A stretch of DNA of 64,000 nt, from positions 1,364,001-1,428,000 of the forward strand of contig MU270022.1 in NCBI GenBank assembly GCA_021432635.1, given 5' to 3'. Source of the stretch: Thozetella sp. PMI_491 (lineage: Eukaryota > Ascomycota > Sordariomycetes > Chaetosphaeriales > Chaetosphaeriaceae). Below the pieces are notes generated by a model. It saw only the letters and a list, made by a program, of their open reading frames with translations, was not told where the DNA came from and ran no database searches. Position 1 is the first letter of the stretch; the number at the start of each line of letters is the position of its first letter. The position numbers and the translations under genes were made by a program. Below are positions 20,852 through 31,613 of the stretch, piece by piece.

Positions 20852-22010
20852 TGTCTCTCAAAAGGCTTTCTCCCGTAACATCAAAGGCCTTACAGCCTGG
20901 TGCAACTATCGCATTCATCTCATCATCTGCGCCGCTAAATGACGTGTTCCCCGATGTTATGGCCCGGGTGTCAGCTACCAGAGCGTGGCTATAATGTACG
21001 AACATTCTATAAGCCGGATACTGGGATCCAGTCTTCAATTACCAACCGTCTGTCCGAGATCCGTGCCGCGTTTTTAGATCCGACTATCTCTGCTATTATC
21101 TGCACTATTGGCGGGCCATCCTTAACCGAGCTCCTACCTGCTCTAAAAGAAGATACAGAGCATACCGCACATACCCGAGGAAGGGATATACAGCGCTCAA
21201 CAGCCCAACGAGCCACTAGACGCCGTCATTAGACCATCCGCTAGAGTTCTGAAACCTACAGGAGGGTATTCTTGCCGACCTGAAAATAGTGGTAGGATAC
21301 TCCGACATCTCCGGCCTGCACTGGTTTCTATACGCTGTCACGGGACTCCGTACTTTCTACGGGCCTGGGGCTATCCCAGAGCTTGGCGCACCAGGCAGCG
21401 TTAATGATGAGGCATCTCCGCTCGCCTTTTCCGTCAAGCATCTGTTCAATGCTATCGAAAACCCGGAGCCTATCCTCGATATCTCACGATCGCCGGTTTA
21501 TGCCCCCAAACTCCATCCATTCTTCAAGGACCCGACCTCCACCAACCCGGTAAAGCTCTCTTCGGCTCCTTCCTGGACATGGCTCCGACCCGGGAAGGCA
21601 CAGGTGTGGCTTTTTAGGGGCTGCTTGACTGTTGTGGTGCGAATTAACGGGGTGCGGTCTATTGCGCCAGACTGGCGAGGCCGCATTGTGTTTCTAGAGA
21701 CAGCTACTGGGGACGATAACGAGTCCGGAAACCTGCTTTCTCGAGTGCGGGCTGCTTTGGCCGACCTCATTGCACAAGGTGTCTTTGATGAAGCGGCTGA
21801 GTTAGTGCTTCGTTCGGATACAACTCCGATGAGAGAAGGGAAGCATTTGCCAACGTTGTTAGGGGCTTGTTTTGTGAAGGGCGTTTGGCCAAGAAGCCAT
21901 TTCCTGTCCTATTTAATGTAGATTTTGGGTACGCTGTGCCTATGGTGACACTGTCCTTCGATGCACTAGCCGAGTTGGACTCTGAAAATGACCGATTTGC
22001 AATCTTATAA
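20852..22010 (+). pseudogene. decayed LD-carboxypeptidase (peptidase S66, MccF-like) gene
   Basis: Matches to the S66 LD-carboxypeptidase family are spread over different frames in the right order. Block 1 (from 20852) reads LQPGATIAFISSSAPLNDVFPDVMARV. Block 2 (from about 20980, another frame) reads ERGYNVRTFYK, then RAAFLDPTISAIICTIGG and LTELLPAL. Block 3 (from about 21265) reads IVVGYSDISGLHWFLYA, TGLRTFYGPGAIPELG and GRIVFLETATG. Block 4 (from about 21803, again shifted) reads FGYNSDERREAFANVVRGL, FPVLFNVDFG and LAELDSENDRFAIL, ending at the TAA at 22008. At least three frame breaks separate the blocks. Block 2 to 3 also contains extra sequence that no consensus intron explains. No ATG precedes block 1. 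Substitutions of conserved glycines (KAQVWLFRGCL for a GxLxGGCL pattern) also indicate loss of constraint. Living relatives cleave murein peptides or peptidyl nucleotides. Confidence 0.8.
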
Positions 22011-22457
22011 CCTGTCGTCAGGTAGAGTTAGCATAGCTTAGGGTTTTACATAATCACTGGTTTTGCAACGCGCCGCAAAGCTCACTCAAACTGTGTCTCC
22101 CCGTTCAACCCCTCTCGCAATGATTCTGCTTACTATTCTCGCCATGACGAGTTCAAGCTCGGGTTATCTCTATCGATACCTTTCGAAGCGGGCGTTACTA
22201 TGGGTCAAGGCCTGGGTCCTTCGGGCAGTAGGGCTAATTCTCAGCATTTGATCAACGCCAAACTGTAGCTGAGATTTGTAGTTATAAATTTGAACCAATG
22301 TGATATGCAACAATCAGCGCTCGAAACGTGTTGGTGAGCTACAAAGAGAGAAACTTTATTGGTAACTGGAAAGAACATGAGAAGGTAGTTGGGGCTCTGT
22401 TTGTTAGAGGCGAATTAAGTAACCACTGCCTGTTCCTCAGTCAATGACCGTGTCCAC
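22011..22457. other. convergent spacer
   Basis: Between the 3' ends of the LD-carboxypeptidase pseudogene (+) and the first P450 (-). Only short motif-free frames are present. Confidence 0.55.
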
Positions 22458-24290
22458 TCATTTCTTTGAGACTGTCGCCTTCCCCCTGCCCGCCAAATTT
22501 GCTTCTGGTGTATAGTTGCTGATCACTAACCCTTCAGGACTCCGCAGCCACTGTTCATCCGGGTCGAGGAGAGACTCCTTCACCTCCTTCCATGCTAGCC
22601 GCATTACCCCGGCACGTTTCTCGCTGCGTGGCACGACTTCGCAGGCATACGGCTCCGGGTGCGCGATAAGGCCTGGGGTGACCGCATTCCACTCTGGTTT
22701 CGTGTGACCATCTGGCACGCGAAAGTCAAATCCCCAGAGCATGCGGCTCAGGGCCAGGAACAGCGTGCGCTCGCCGATGTGCATACCCGGACAGATGCGC
22801 CGGCCGGCTCCGAACGCGAAGTGGTCACGCTTGGTGCCATCTGGGTTGCTCGCGGACTCGGACGCTGTGCTGAGGTCGCCGAGGAAGCGGGCAGGATTGA
22901 AGTGCGTGGGCAATTCGTAGCGCTCAGGAGACATGTTTATGGCCCTACAGTGAAGATTTAGATGTAAAACATATGGACTTAGGTCAAAGTGGCTTATTAG
23001 AACCTACCAAACGTTGCAAACAACCGAAGCACCCTTTGGAATCAGGTATCCCATGTACTCATCATCTTGGATTGGCGAATGTGGGATGCCAAGCGGCGCG
23101 ATAGGGCACCATCGGAGGCTCTCCTTTACACAGGCACGCACGTAAGGCATGCTATCGAGATGGTCGATCGTCGGAATTACGTCTCCACAAATGCGGTCAA
23201 CCTCTTCCTGACCACGTTCCTGGACGTCGGGGTGAAGCAAGAGTGCCTTGACGAAGTTGGCTATGGTCGCTGCTGTGGTGTCGAACCCGCCTTCGTGTAG
23301 CACACCACAGGCGTAGGCAGCCAGCTCGTCCGGCATACCTTCGGCCTCTTGGGCCTTGGCCAGTTCGGTTGCGAAGCATATCTGGGGCCTCTCGGATTAA
23401 TTGGCGTTCGACAGGGGTTAAATTCGTGGCAAATAGGCGGGCTCACCTTCGCCCGCCCTTCTTTGATCGCTTGCTTGGCTTCAAGCCATGTCCCTAGGTA
23501 AAATGCCTTTTCGCTTGCATGTAGACTCCGTGCATACTTTCTTATCGGAAGAAGCCAGTCCGGGAGCATCCGTATGGGGGGATATAGATCCAGGATCTCG
23601 CCGCTCGCAAAGCTCGCAAGTTTTACCACGCGCGAAAAGCTCTCGTGAATTGCAGCGATTCTCGGATCATCCGCTGAAACAGCTCGATATCCAAATATCA
23701 TCTGTGTCGTCAGGCTATCTGTATAGCGGCGAATATGATCTTGAAGGAGTTCTGGCGAATCAAGGAGCGATACCATCATCAGGCGACTTTCTAAGTCCTG
23801 GTAGGGAACGTAGGAGCTTGCGGTCCTTATATTCAAGATGCTGTGCAGGCAACGTCGAAGCATGCGCCAGGTTGTGTTGTATGGCATCACAGATATCCGC
23901 AGATTGCCACTAGCAATGGTTCCTTGTATGTATAAGTCGGGTCGGGAAGAGTAGATAGCACTACGTTTGTCAAGCAGGTCTTTGACGACGGTGTCGCCGG
24001 ACAGCACGATCATGGTACGCATGCCGAGAATGATGGAATATATCGGTCTGAGAAGGTTAGCCTCCCCTGCACTGTACGGCATCGGGACCTAAGTACCCGT
24101 ATTCATCTGCCCATTTCTGCAGCTGTTCGTGGGTGCGACGCTTAGGCAGCTGGTGTAGATTCCCAATGAAGGGAAGGGTTGGCGGCCCTGGAGGATACCC
24201 TTTCTGCCGTTGACCAATTTTGCTGGCTTGGTACAGAAGCAATAAAGAGACACCTATCCCCATCAAAAGCACAGGGGCGGATAATGTCAT
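22458..24290 (-). CDS. cytochrome P450 (OrdA/CYP64-like)
   Basis: Heme-thiolate monooxygenase of the ER membrane. Four exons, 24290..24097, 24047..23447, 23381..23008 and 22944..22458, give 551 aa. Introns of 49, 65 and 63 bp all preserve phase and restore motifs (EYGPIYSIILG, REGRAK-ICFATELAKAQEAEG, CNVWAINMSPERY). An N-terminal anchor (about 5-22) precedes the proline hinge YPPGPPTLPFIGN. The I-helix oxygen-binding motif is EGGFDTT (295-301), the K-helix ExxR is ESLR (352-355), and the heme loop is FGAGRRICPG with Cys441. The style (PGPPTLPFIGN, RPDLYIQG, TWRMLRRCLHSIL) resembles the O-methylsterigmatocystin oxidoreductase group often found in secondary-metabolite clusters. It is transcribed in the same direction as the next P450 1.15 kb upstream. 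The substrate cannot be deduced. The gene appears intact. Confidence 0.93.
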
Positions 24291-25441
24291 GTCGGGAAAC
24301 GCGGGAGGAGTCTCTATTCCTGGTCTATCGACGATAACTGGGTACTGAGAAGACGAAAGTTTCTCAGTGGCTGGTATCAGGATGGCAAAAGCAGGATGCG
24401 GGACGCAAGAAGTCCTGCTTACCTAGCAACTTATAGACGGGCTAAATCTTACCTTATCGCAGTTGTGAGGGATGCGTGCTGCTCGTGTGGGCTGCGTTCG
24501 CCCCATCAGGAGTCTGGCAGCCATAGCTAAAACCTGGCCCGCATCGTAACCGAGAGTGACGATCACGTTGCTGTATGCGAGAGACACGGCCAATAGTGTG
24601 TGGTGGTATCGCATCATCTGCCACCAAAGCCGTCTGTAATAGGGTGCAACCCCTCACTGCTTGATGCACCAGAGACTCATCGACGTTTCTGCTTGGTTAG
24701 AAAGAGAGAGTCGATGTGACACAGCATTATCAGCCCCTCTATGATTCAAAAAGCTTTACTGATCAAGTAACTGGCGCTTGGGTCTGGACAGTTTGCCGAA
24801 AACCTCATAGGTACCTTAGTTGTAATCAACAACTAGGTTAGCCTAGAGCATACCACTAAAATTATAGAACCTCGATTAGCTCTTCAATGGGGATGTGAAG
24901 ACTACTACGCAAGAGTCGGAGGTACTGTATTATATGCTCTCTAAGTTCATTTAGCAAGTCTCTATCAAATGTAAGTTTGAAGATCCGTATAAACTGGGAG
25001 GCTCCCTTAGGCACATCGTTGCAGAGATAGGTTATTAATTAATATAAGTCAAGCTAACTGCCGACGGCTCGGGCGAAGACTCGCAGTTCATATCTCAAAA
25101 AATGCCCATTCCAAGTGTCGCTTAGCATTTCTATCAAGTTCCCGTACTGCCTACCCGTCTATACAAGACATAAAAATCGTGCACAATATCATGGAAATGG
25201 CCAGTGCAGGCTAGCTTGGTATTAGAGGCATGTAACATGGGCCACTGCAAAGAGCGAGCAACCCCGTATTGATACTTGACCGACTTGTCGCCAACATCAA
25301 GAAGCACAAGGTGAGCCTTTGAAAGCCCAGCGAGATCCCATTAGCTCATTCAAAAGGCCCCGAAGATGATGCCGCCATGTTGTGAGTGCAGAATATGTCC
25401 AAATGAGACTCAATCCACAAGTTCGGGCTCTTCCCCAGCCT
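24291..25441. other. intergenic, nothing recognised
   Basis: Spacer between two co-directional P450 genes, holding the promoter of the downstream one. Frames at 24423..24669 are chance overlaps without motifs. The middle part is A/T-rich. Confidence 0.5.
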
Positions 25442-27181
25442 CTATTCACGGGACCGAGGCGTCAGGTACATATTCAGCGGTCCCTTCTCCCAGAAGAGGA
25501 ATATTTCTGACTCCTTTGCCCAGTTCTGGCTGCCTGGTACTCCTTTTATGTCGAAATTCCATACCAGTCTTGCCAGGATAAGCTTCATTTCGGAATATGC
25601 CAAACTAAATCCCACAGTCGTAAGCAGACGTAGTACATATCGAGTTCTATTTCACAGGAAGGGTAAGGTGGAGCTTACTTTTGACCTAAGCAGTCCCGAG
25701 GTCCGAATGAGAAAGGTAGGAAAGCTTCCCGTTTGTCGTTAGCAAACCGGTTGTCGTCCAGCCACCTCTCCGGGATAAACGACTCTGGCATGGCAAAATA
25801 GTCTGGGTGATGGCATATGGGCCAGTTCCAGGCGTGAACAACAGTCTATCAGGTGAGTTAGTCAAGACTTGATGGGGTTTTGGCTAGGCAAAGGGTTTCA
25901 ATTACACCACCCGGAACAAACCGGTCCAAGATCACATCACCCTCCTCTGCGATCATCCGTGGCCCGCCGGTTGGCAGGGGAGGATACACACGCATGGCCT
26001 CTTTCAGAACAGCGAGCATATAAGGAAGATTTTGAACAGTTGTGAGGTCAATTTCTCTCTCCGAAGTAAATTGAGATCGGACTTCGGTGTTGAGTTTAGC
26101 TAATACTTCTGGGTGTGTCGATAGGTAATATGTTGCCGCTGAGAGTGCGGTTGCGGTGGTCTCCGAGCCGGCAATGACCAAGGTCGAGAAGGTTTGGAGC
26201 ATCTCCTCGAACGTGACGCTCTATTGGAAATTAGCTTGCGAGAATTCATTCGCAGGACCGCGAAAAAGCCTCCGTGGGAAATAAAACATACCACTGATCC
26301 TTTCTGTGTCATCATGTGATCCGTGAAGTCTAACCGGCCGGGCTCCATCGCCAGCCGCTTGTTGACCTTGGCGAGCGTCAAGGCGTGGTGCGCTTCCATC
26401 TTGTGCCGAATACTCTTCGGTAGGAAGCGCATCAGAAGGCCCTCTAGAATGGGTATCTTGGCGAGCTGCGATGAGAATGCCAAATTCTTCATGCTTCCAA
26501 ATATGTTTGCAATCCATGGGTGATATGCTGAATTCTGGAGGCAGTCGAACGGCTCCCCGAATGTCAGATCCCCGACAATATCGAAAGTGGTCCAGTTGTA
26601 CCAAGCGACCATGTCCATGGCCTGCCTCCCGCCATCGCATTGCTCATGCAGGCGCTTGAGCAGCAAATCAACATAGGTCATGATGATGGGCTGCTGGTCT
26701 ATCATCGCCTTGGCCGAGAAGCCGGGCCACAACGCACGGCGGATGCGCGAGTGGTCGTCGCGGGGCGCAGCGATGATACTCTTCAAGCTTCTCTTAAAGA
26801 ACACTGGGTCCTTGCCGTGCTCCTTTGCGCCGGCTTTGGGACGGCCCGCGATGGCTCGCCAGGCGTCTGGGTGGCAATAGATAAGCTCCTTTGGGCCGAC
26901 GCGGACCACGGGGCCGTACTTCATGTGCAGCTCCAGGGCTTCCACATGGCATCTACCAGACACCATCAGACGGCTGAAAGGAATCGACGACAGAGCCCAT
27001 AGCGTGGGACCTGGGTGGCGGCGTAGCGGACTGATGAAGAGGTTGTAACATGCCTGGGCTGCAAGGAGCGCCACGGCCTTCTCGGCATTCTGTTAGCTCT
27101 ACAGAGATATGGTCTCGCAAGGGAAAATTCTGCGCGATAGGGGAAACTACGCACAAAGAGGAGCAGGATAGTGAATGCCAT
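25442..27181 (-). CDS. cytochrome P450 (isotrichodermin C-15 hydroxylase/CYP65-like)
   Basis: Five exons, 27181..27155, 27089..26292, 26220..25906, 25845..25679 and 25604..25442, give 489 aa. Exon 1 encodes only nine residues (MAFTILLLF); its acceptor has a branch-like CTAAC unusually close to the AG, so the extreme N terminus is less certain. The other introns (71, 60 and 74 bp) join in phase to give SVTFEEM, FVPGGTVVHAWNW and CLGQNLAYSEM. Key motifs are the hinge RRHPGPTLWAL, the C helix RRALWPGFSAKAM, I-helix AGSETT (292-297), ExxR EAMR (349-352), ERW (406-408) and the heme loop FGPRDCLG with Cys432. The closest style I recognise is the CYP65 group, which includes the trichothecene C-15 hydroxylase Tri11. 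No trichothecene synthase is in the window, so that pathway is not implied. All motifs are intact. Confidence 0.92.
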
Positions 27182-27826
27182 TGGTCGGTCCGGCTGAGCA
27201 AGTCGTCGGCCCAGCTGGTCAGATGGGCTTGAGGTTTATCTCTGCTGGGAGGACCCCTCCTTCGGAAGAGATTTTGACGATTTATCACCCTCTCCCGCCG
27301 TAGCAAGTAGGTTGTATTTTAGCCCAAGGGAATGCAGATCTCGAGGGACTTCGGCATGCTAGCGTGGGCACATCGGTGGAGGTGCCAGCCCTCCCTTAGT
27401 TTACAGGTTCGCCTTTCATTGGCCCGTTCGCTCCAGTGTCGGCCGCCGGGGTTTATAGACTGTACCATTGGTGGCCGTTGGTGGATCCAAGCGAAACTAC
27501 GGAGCCTGTGCAACCATCCAGACATTATATCCCTGGCAGTCCGACGAGCAGGGCGGGCTTGGATGCTCTTGTTGCATGAATACGAGTGTTTCACTGTCAT
27601 TGCCCGCGACAAAATCGATACGGTCAAGGTACACTCTAGAATTTGGACTAGGAGACTACCTCAATAAAGACCGCTGCTGGCCAAGGCTAACAGCCGACAG
27701 GAAAAGTTTCGCGCCTACTCCCCCACACGATGCGATCGCACTTTGGCAAGTGTGCTCTTGCAAACGAATGCCAAGCGTAGAAGAATCCAACATACTGATC
27801 CACCTGACCTTCAAATTCGGCTTAGC
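27182..27826. other. intergenic, nothing recognised
   Basis: Downstream of the DUF1996 gene and upstream of the second P450. Overlapping frames on both strands (27319..27899) lack motifs and splice pairs. Confidence 0.5.
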
Positions 27827-29197
27827 CTATTTGAGGGGCGGAGCGCCGGGAATGTCCGAGAGCCCTAGGGCACATGTCAGAAACTCGCCATGGAGCTAAG
27901 AGACGATACTTACAGGTGTTGGGGTTGATTTCCTCTTTGAATTGCTGCTGTTTTGTGCATTTGATGGCGTCCTCGCTGGGCTGGAGCTTCAGTACAGGGC
28001 AAGTCTCGCTGAAACAGTTCGTGCCCAGGGCATCCATGGCCCTTTGCAGAGCATCTCCTTTCCAGCCGAAGAGATAATCACCGTGGGCACCGTAGCCAGT
28101 GCTGTCGGCCTCAAAGTCAGCGAGAGCGATGTGGAGAGTTGGAGGGCGAGGAGGACTGACGTATCACCAAAGCTGTACACGAGAGGCTGCTTGCCATCCT
28201 TGTAGTAAGCAGGATTGGCAAATGCCGACGTGTCGTACATGATCTCGTACATGACCTGGGGGATCCGGATGGGATGTGTGCTTGGGCACTTGTCGCCGGC
28301 CAAGGCCGAGCCTGGTCCGTAGGCAACGTGGCTTTTGTGATCAGCGCTGTCTAGATTCTTCCCGTCCCAGCACGATGGAAAGATGACAGTGGCGCGGATG
28401 CCGCCCGGGCAGGGTTTGCTTGGGAAGTTGGCAGTGTCGGATGAATCGCAGGGGGCGCCATTGCCGCCCATGATGCGCTCACTCTTGGCGAGGCACCGAT
28501 GGCAGATGGCCATGCTCCCACTCTTCTTGGCGCGGAGCGATGGGTCTCCCGCCAGCATTCGGAAGCCCTAATGATATGATGGTTAGTTAGCTCATATATA
28601 TCGCTAGCATTCAACTCCAATGCAAAGAGCGATTCACTCACGGGTTTCATCACCGTCACCTTCTTATTCGAGCCACTACGTGATGTGTCAGTATAGAATT
28701 GACCAGCTTGGTACCAAGCATCGGACAGACCTAAATGGCTGCATGTAGTATATTGTTAGACCTCCCTCTTGCTCCAACAGGGTGCCGTTCAAGCGCCCGT
28801 TCGCCATCTGTGGGACACGCCTGAACGTGCCATTCTCGGGTGATCGGAAGTAGATAGAGGCAGTCCAGTAGTTGCTGAAGTCTTCGCTCATCTTGCACGA
28901 TGTGCACTTGGACGTCGTAGGCGGATCGATAGTTGAAGGCTCCATCTAGTTCCTTGCAGTTAGGTATTGCATGGCCTGGAGCGCCTCCTAGGTGCCTACC
29001 GTGATGTTGAAAGAGCTCCCCCCAACGACCTGGTGCATATGCGGCGAGGGCGCCATGCCCGGGTTTACGAGAGGATCGGTACGTTCAACGACGAGCTGAG
29101 AGCAGCCGAAGCGGAGGAACGACGACCCTCGAGCGCTTCCAGTCTGGGCAGAGGCATCTTGCGCGAGCAGCACGACGATCACGAGCGCCGACCACAT
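27827..29197 (-). CDS. secreted DUF1996 protein
   Basis: Six exons, 29197..29000, 28945..28731, 28675..28642, 28567..28161, 28101..27914 and 27864..27827, give 359 aa. The five introns are 49-74 bp with consensus sites, and all phases agree. Exon 3 has only 34 nt. A signal peptide (about 1-17, ending ASAQT) precedes the DUF1996 core: [103 protein letters not shown] and [22 protein letters not shown]. The spliced end WLSDIPG fits the usual C terminus. The His and Cys residues conserved in the family are all present, so the gene looks functional. The family is secreted and of unclear biochemical role. No CBM or WSC module is attached. Confidence 0.93.
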
Positions 29198-29290
29198 TGT
29201 GATTTCACTAGAGCTTGACGATTGGCTTGAGCTAGCCGGGGATTGTTGTCGTCGACATCCTGGTTGAGTTATCGCGGCGGAACCGCGACA

Positions 29291-29296
29291 TTTATA
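29291..29296 (-). promoter_or_regulatory. TATA-like box
   Basis: TATAAA on the minus strand, 94 bp upstream of the DUF1996 ATG at 29197. Position and sequence fit a core promoter. Confidence 0.45.
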
Positions 29297-29780
29297 CCGG
29301 AATCAACCCCGCAATTTTTGCTATTCTCTATAGTGTTGACGGTAAATGAAGACCGGTGTTGTTAATGATCCGCGATCGCTGGCCCAATCGGCACTTGTGC
29401 CTACCTCGATCAGGAAACGGGCCCTAATTTATATTTAGACGAAGATTGTAAGCGAGGCGAGCAAGTGACACACCCCTGGGAAAACCAGGTGTGGTCGACC
29501 CGCCCGATAGGTGAAGCCGGAAACTTGATGGGCTGGGTGCAGTGGACGGCACAATACCTCATACAAGCCAAGTCGTCGAGAGCCGTCAAGCTATCGCCAC
29601 TCGAGTGTAGGCTGCCACACCAACGGGCGCTTCCATCTCTCATTGGCCATAAGTGATTGTTCTTGGCAGCGCTGACCAAAATTTGACGTGGTATCTCTTG
29701 GGTGCTTCTGTAGCCGCCATCACAATCGGCAAATTTCAATATTCTAGGTCCTGGGATCACTCGCGCTACTATCAGTTAAA

Positions 29781-29801
29781 CCCCCCCCCCCCCGCCCCCC
29801 C
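29781..29801. repeat. poly-C tract (C13-G-C7)
   Basis: Simple homopolymer in the spacer between two minus-strand genes. It is prone to slippage and to sequencing error, and the G-rich strand could stack as a quadruplex. No coding role. Confidence 0.8.
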
Positions 29802-29956
29802 AAAAAATTGAATCCTCCGTGACAACAACTACCCCTGTAGATACTCCTCGGCCATGTTGGTTGAACTATGGGTCAACTTGCCCAGCTGCAACAGTTGGGT
29901 CCAAGGCTCCTCTAAGGATAAGCAAGCCACCATGGCGAACCTCAGAAAACTGCCTC

Positions 29957-31008
29957 TTATAGGTCTAGCTCGTACCCCTCTGTTCCCGTATTCTTCTTGG
30001 TCACTTGTAGCGAGTCAATATCGATGCCATCCAGAGCCCTCACTTGCAACGGCTGCATGCTCATGTTCTTCCGGTAGACCCCTAGCACGTGCTCCCGCCT
30101 CTCTTCTGGGACCTTATTGAAGAAGCTCTCTCCCTCGGGCGGACCGTAGATGTTGGCGAACATGCTAACTCCACATGTTCGACAGAAAGCCTTGCTGTCC
30201 CAGCTTGGGGCTTTCATATACTCGGCGGTGTGCTCCTTCCCGTGGATGCGCACTTTATCCCGAGTGGGATATGTAAGTATCTGAGCGATCTATGAGGGGC
30301 CTATTAGTATCCATTGGCCCGCCGAGCTCTTTACTGGAGACGATCTACCCGGATACAGCCGCTGCAGTTATCCATTCCAAGCTCTTCATCTAGAGGACAA
30401 AGAAGCTCTACCCGGACGTTTCCGCAGTGGCAGGAGCCTGTATGCAGTGCCGGAGGCCCCGAGGGCGGCGGAAGGAGCGGCTGTAGCTTTCTCTCGTCGT
30501 CAACGTGGATCTTTTTAACGCTTAAAGAACCGGCAGGGTTAGATCCGAGCTCTGGCATGGTCTAAGGCAGAGGTTGCGTCACTCACGCGAACTCAAAGGG
30601 GTTGACGTCTAGGATGGCTCGGGAATTAATCGCAAACTGCCCAGCGAGGGGCCCAACCGAATGCTCGCCAACGACCGGAGTCGCACACTCGCTGCAGAAC
30701 TTGGAGATAGTGGAGTAAAGTTAGCGGTGGATACTGCAATCCTTCTCATTTTTATTTCGCCCGACTTTGCGTACCTGGTCCACGAGAGCCGTGGACTGAT
30801 ACTTGGTCAGGCGGCCTCCGTCTCGAGTTACTTTAAAGTCGCCAGAAGCAGGAACAACCCAAAGATATCCTTTCTTCGCGCACAGCGTGCAGTCGCAAGA
30901 GATAGCTTCCTTGATCTCCGGCAGTCGGACTTCAAATCGATAGGCTCCGCAGTGGCAGTTTCCACGGTAGGTAGTCAACGCCTCCGGCGCTGCGCGCTGG
31001 TGTGCCAT
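29957..31008 (-). CDS. tandem GFA (CENP-V/glutathione-dependent formaldehyde-activating) domain protein
   Basis: Exons 31008..30775, 30699..30587, 30520..30349 and 30280..29957 give 280 aa. Introns are 75, 66 and 68 bp and all phases match. The second uses GTGAGT, a CTAAC branch and a TTTAAG acceptor. Two GFA domains lie in series. Domain 1 has GNCHCG (about 16-21), CDCTLC and FCSECATPVVG. Domain 2 has GSCHCGNVRVELL, MDNCSGCIR and FCRTCGVSMFANIYGPP. Each has the CxC, CxxC and CxxC zinc ligands. GFA proteins bind zinc and act in formaldehyde-glutathione adduct chemistry or related thiol-dependent steps. The frame continues upstream to 31209 (GTG), with another ATG at 31164 that would add a basic, Arg/Lys-rich leader resembling a mitochondrial presequence. 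I chose 31008 because family members usually start just before the first CxC. Confidence 0.87.
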
Positions 31009-31613
31009 AGCAATCGATCGTCGTAGCGTCTTGAGATAGCTGCGGGGGCGATAGGGTGCCTTTGGAAAGAGTGCCTTGGAGAGAAAAGCTCCTCGGATGT
31101 TAAACGTGGCCACCTTGGGGGGAAGTGCCTGATCGACGCCCAGTCTAGGCCCAGCAGGTGTCATCACAGAGCACACTAGCCCTGTTAGCCTTAGGCGTCT
31201 CCGGGGCACAGCAGGCCCTCTTCGCGTCTAAGGCCAATCTCGTGCATCTTGGCACTATGCCAACCGGCGTCTCGTGCCGTAGACTAGGAAGCGCGATAGT
31301 AACATGACGTCTCTCAAATGATGCTAAAAGTTCTATAATTTCCCTTATAGGGTAAGTGCACTGGTATGTGCAGTAGCCTATCTTATAACAATATTAGGTC
31401 TGTTGTAGTTGGAAGAAGCACGTCTAAGACCTAATAATATACAAATACTTAGCCACCGGACTCTATTATCACGGCCTCCGCAGTAATTTTTCATCATTAG
31501 AGAGATCCCTCTTTAAAATAGCTCTGTTTAACAAAAATATTGCCAAGATCCACTGCAGATCGTCTAGCGGGGAATATAATATCTGTGATCCAACGGTCAT
31601 CATAAGTCGTGCA
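31009..31613. other. spacer or 5' leader of the tandem-GFA gene
   Basis: Contains the possible alternative start (ATG 31164) of the tandem-GFA gene and the 3' UTR of the carboxypeptidase gene. No independent gene. The 31300-31600 part is A/T-rich. Confidence 0.5.

Larger units (their letters stand above)
29198..29956. other. intergenic with a long C homopolymer
   Basis: Upstream of the DUF1996 gene and downstream of the tandem-GFA gene. A run of 13 C, one G and 7 C lies at 29781..29801, followed by six A. Otherwise only motif-free short frames. Confidence 0.55.

Noticed and set aside
27319-27899. Overlapping frames of 100-143 codons on both strands
   Set aside because: No motifs, and the right end overlaps the well-supported final exon of the DUF1996 gene on the other strand.
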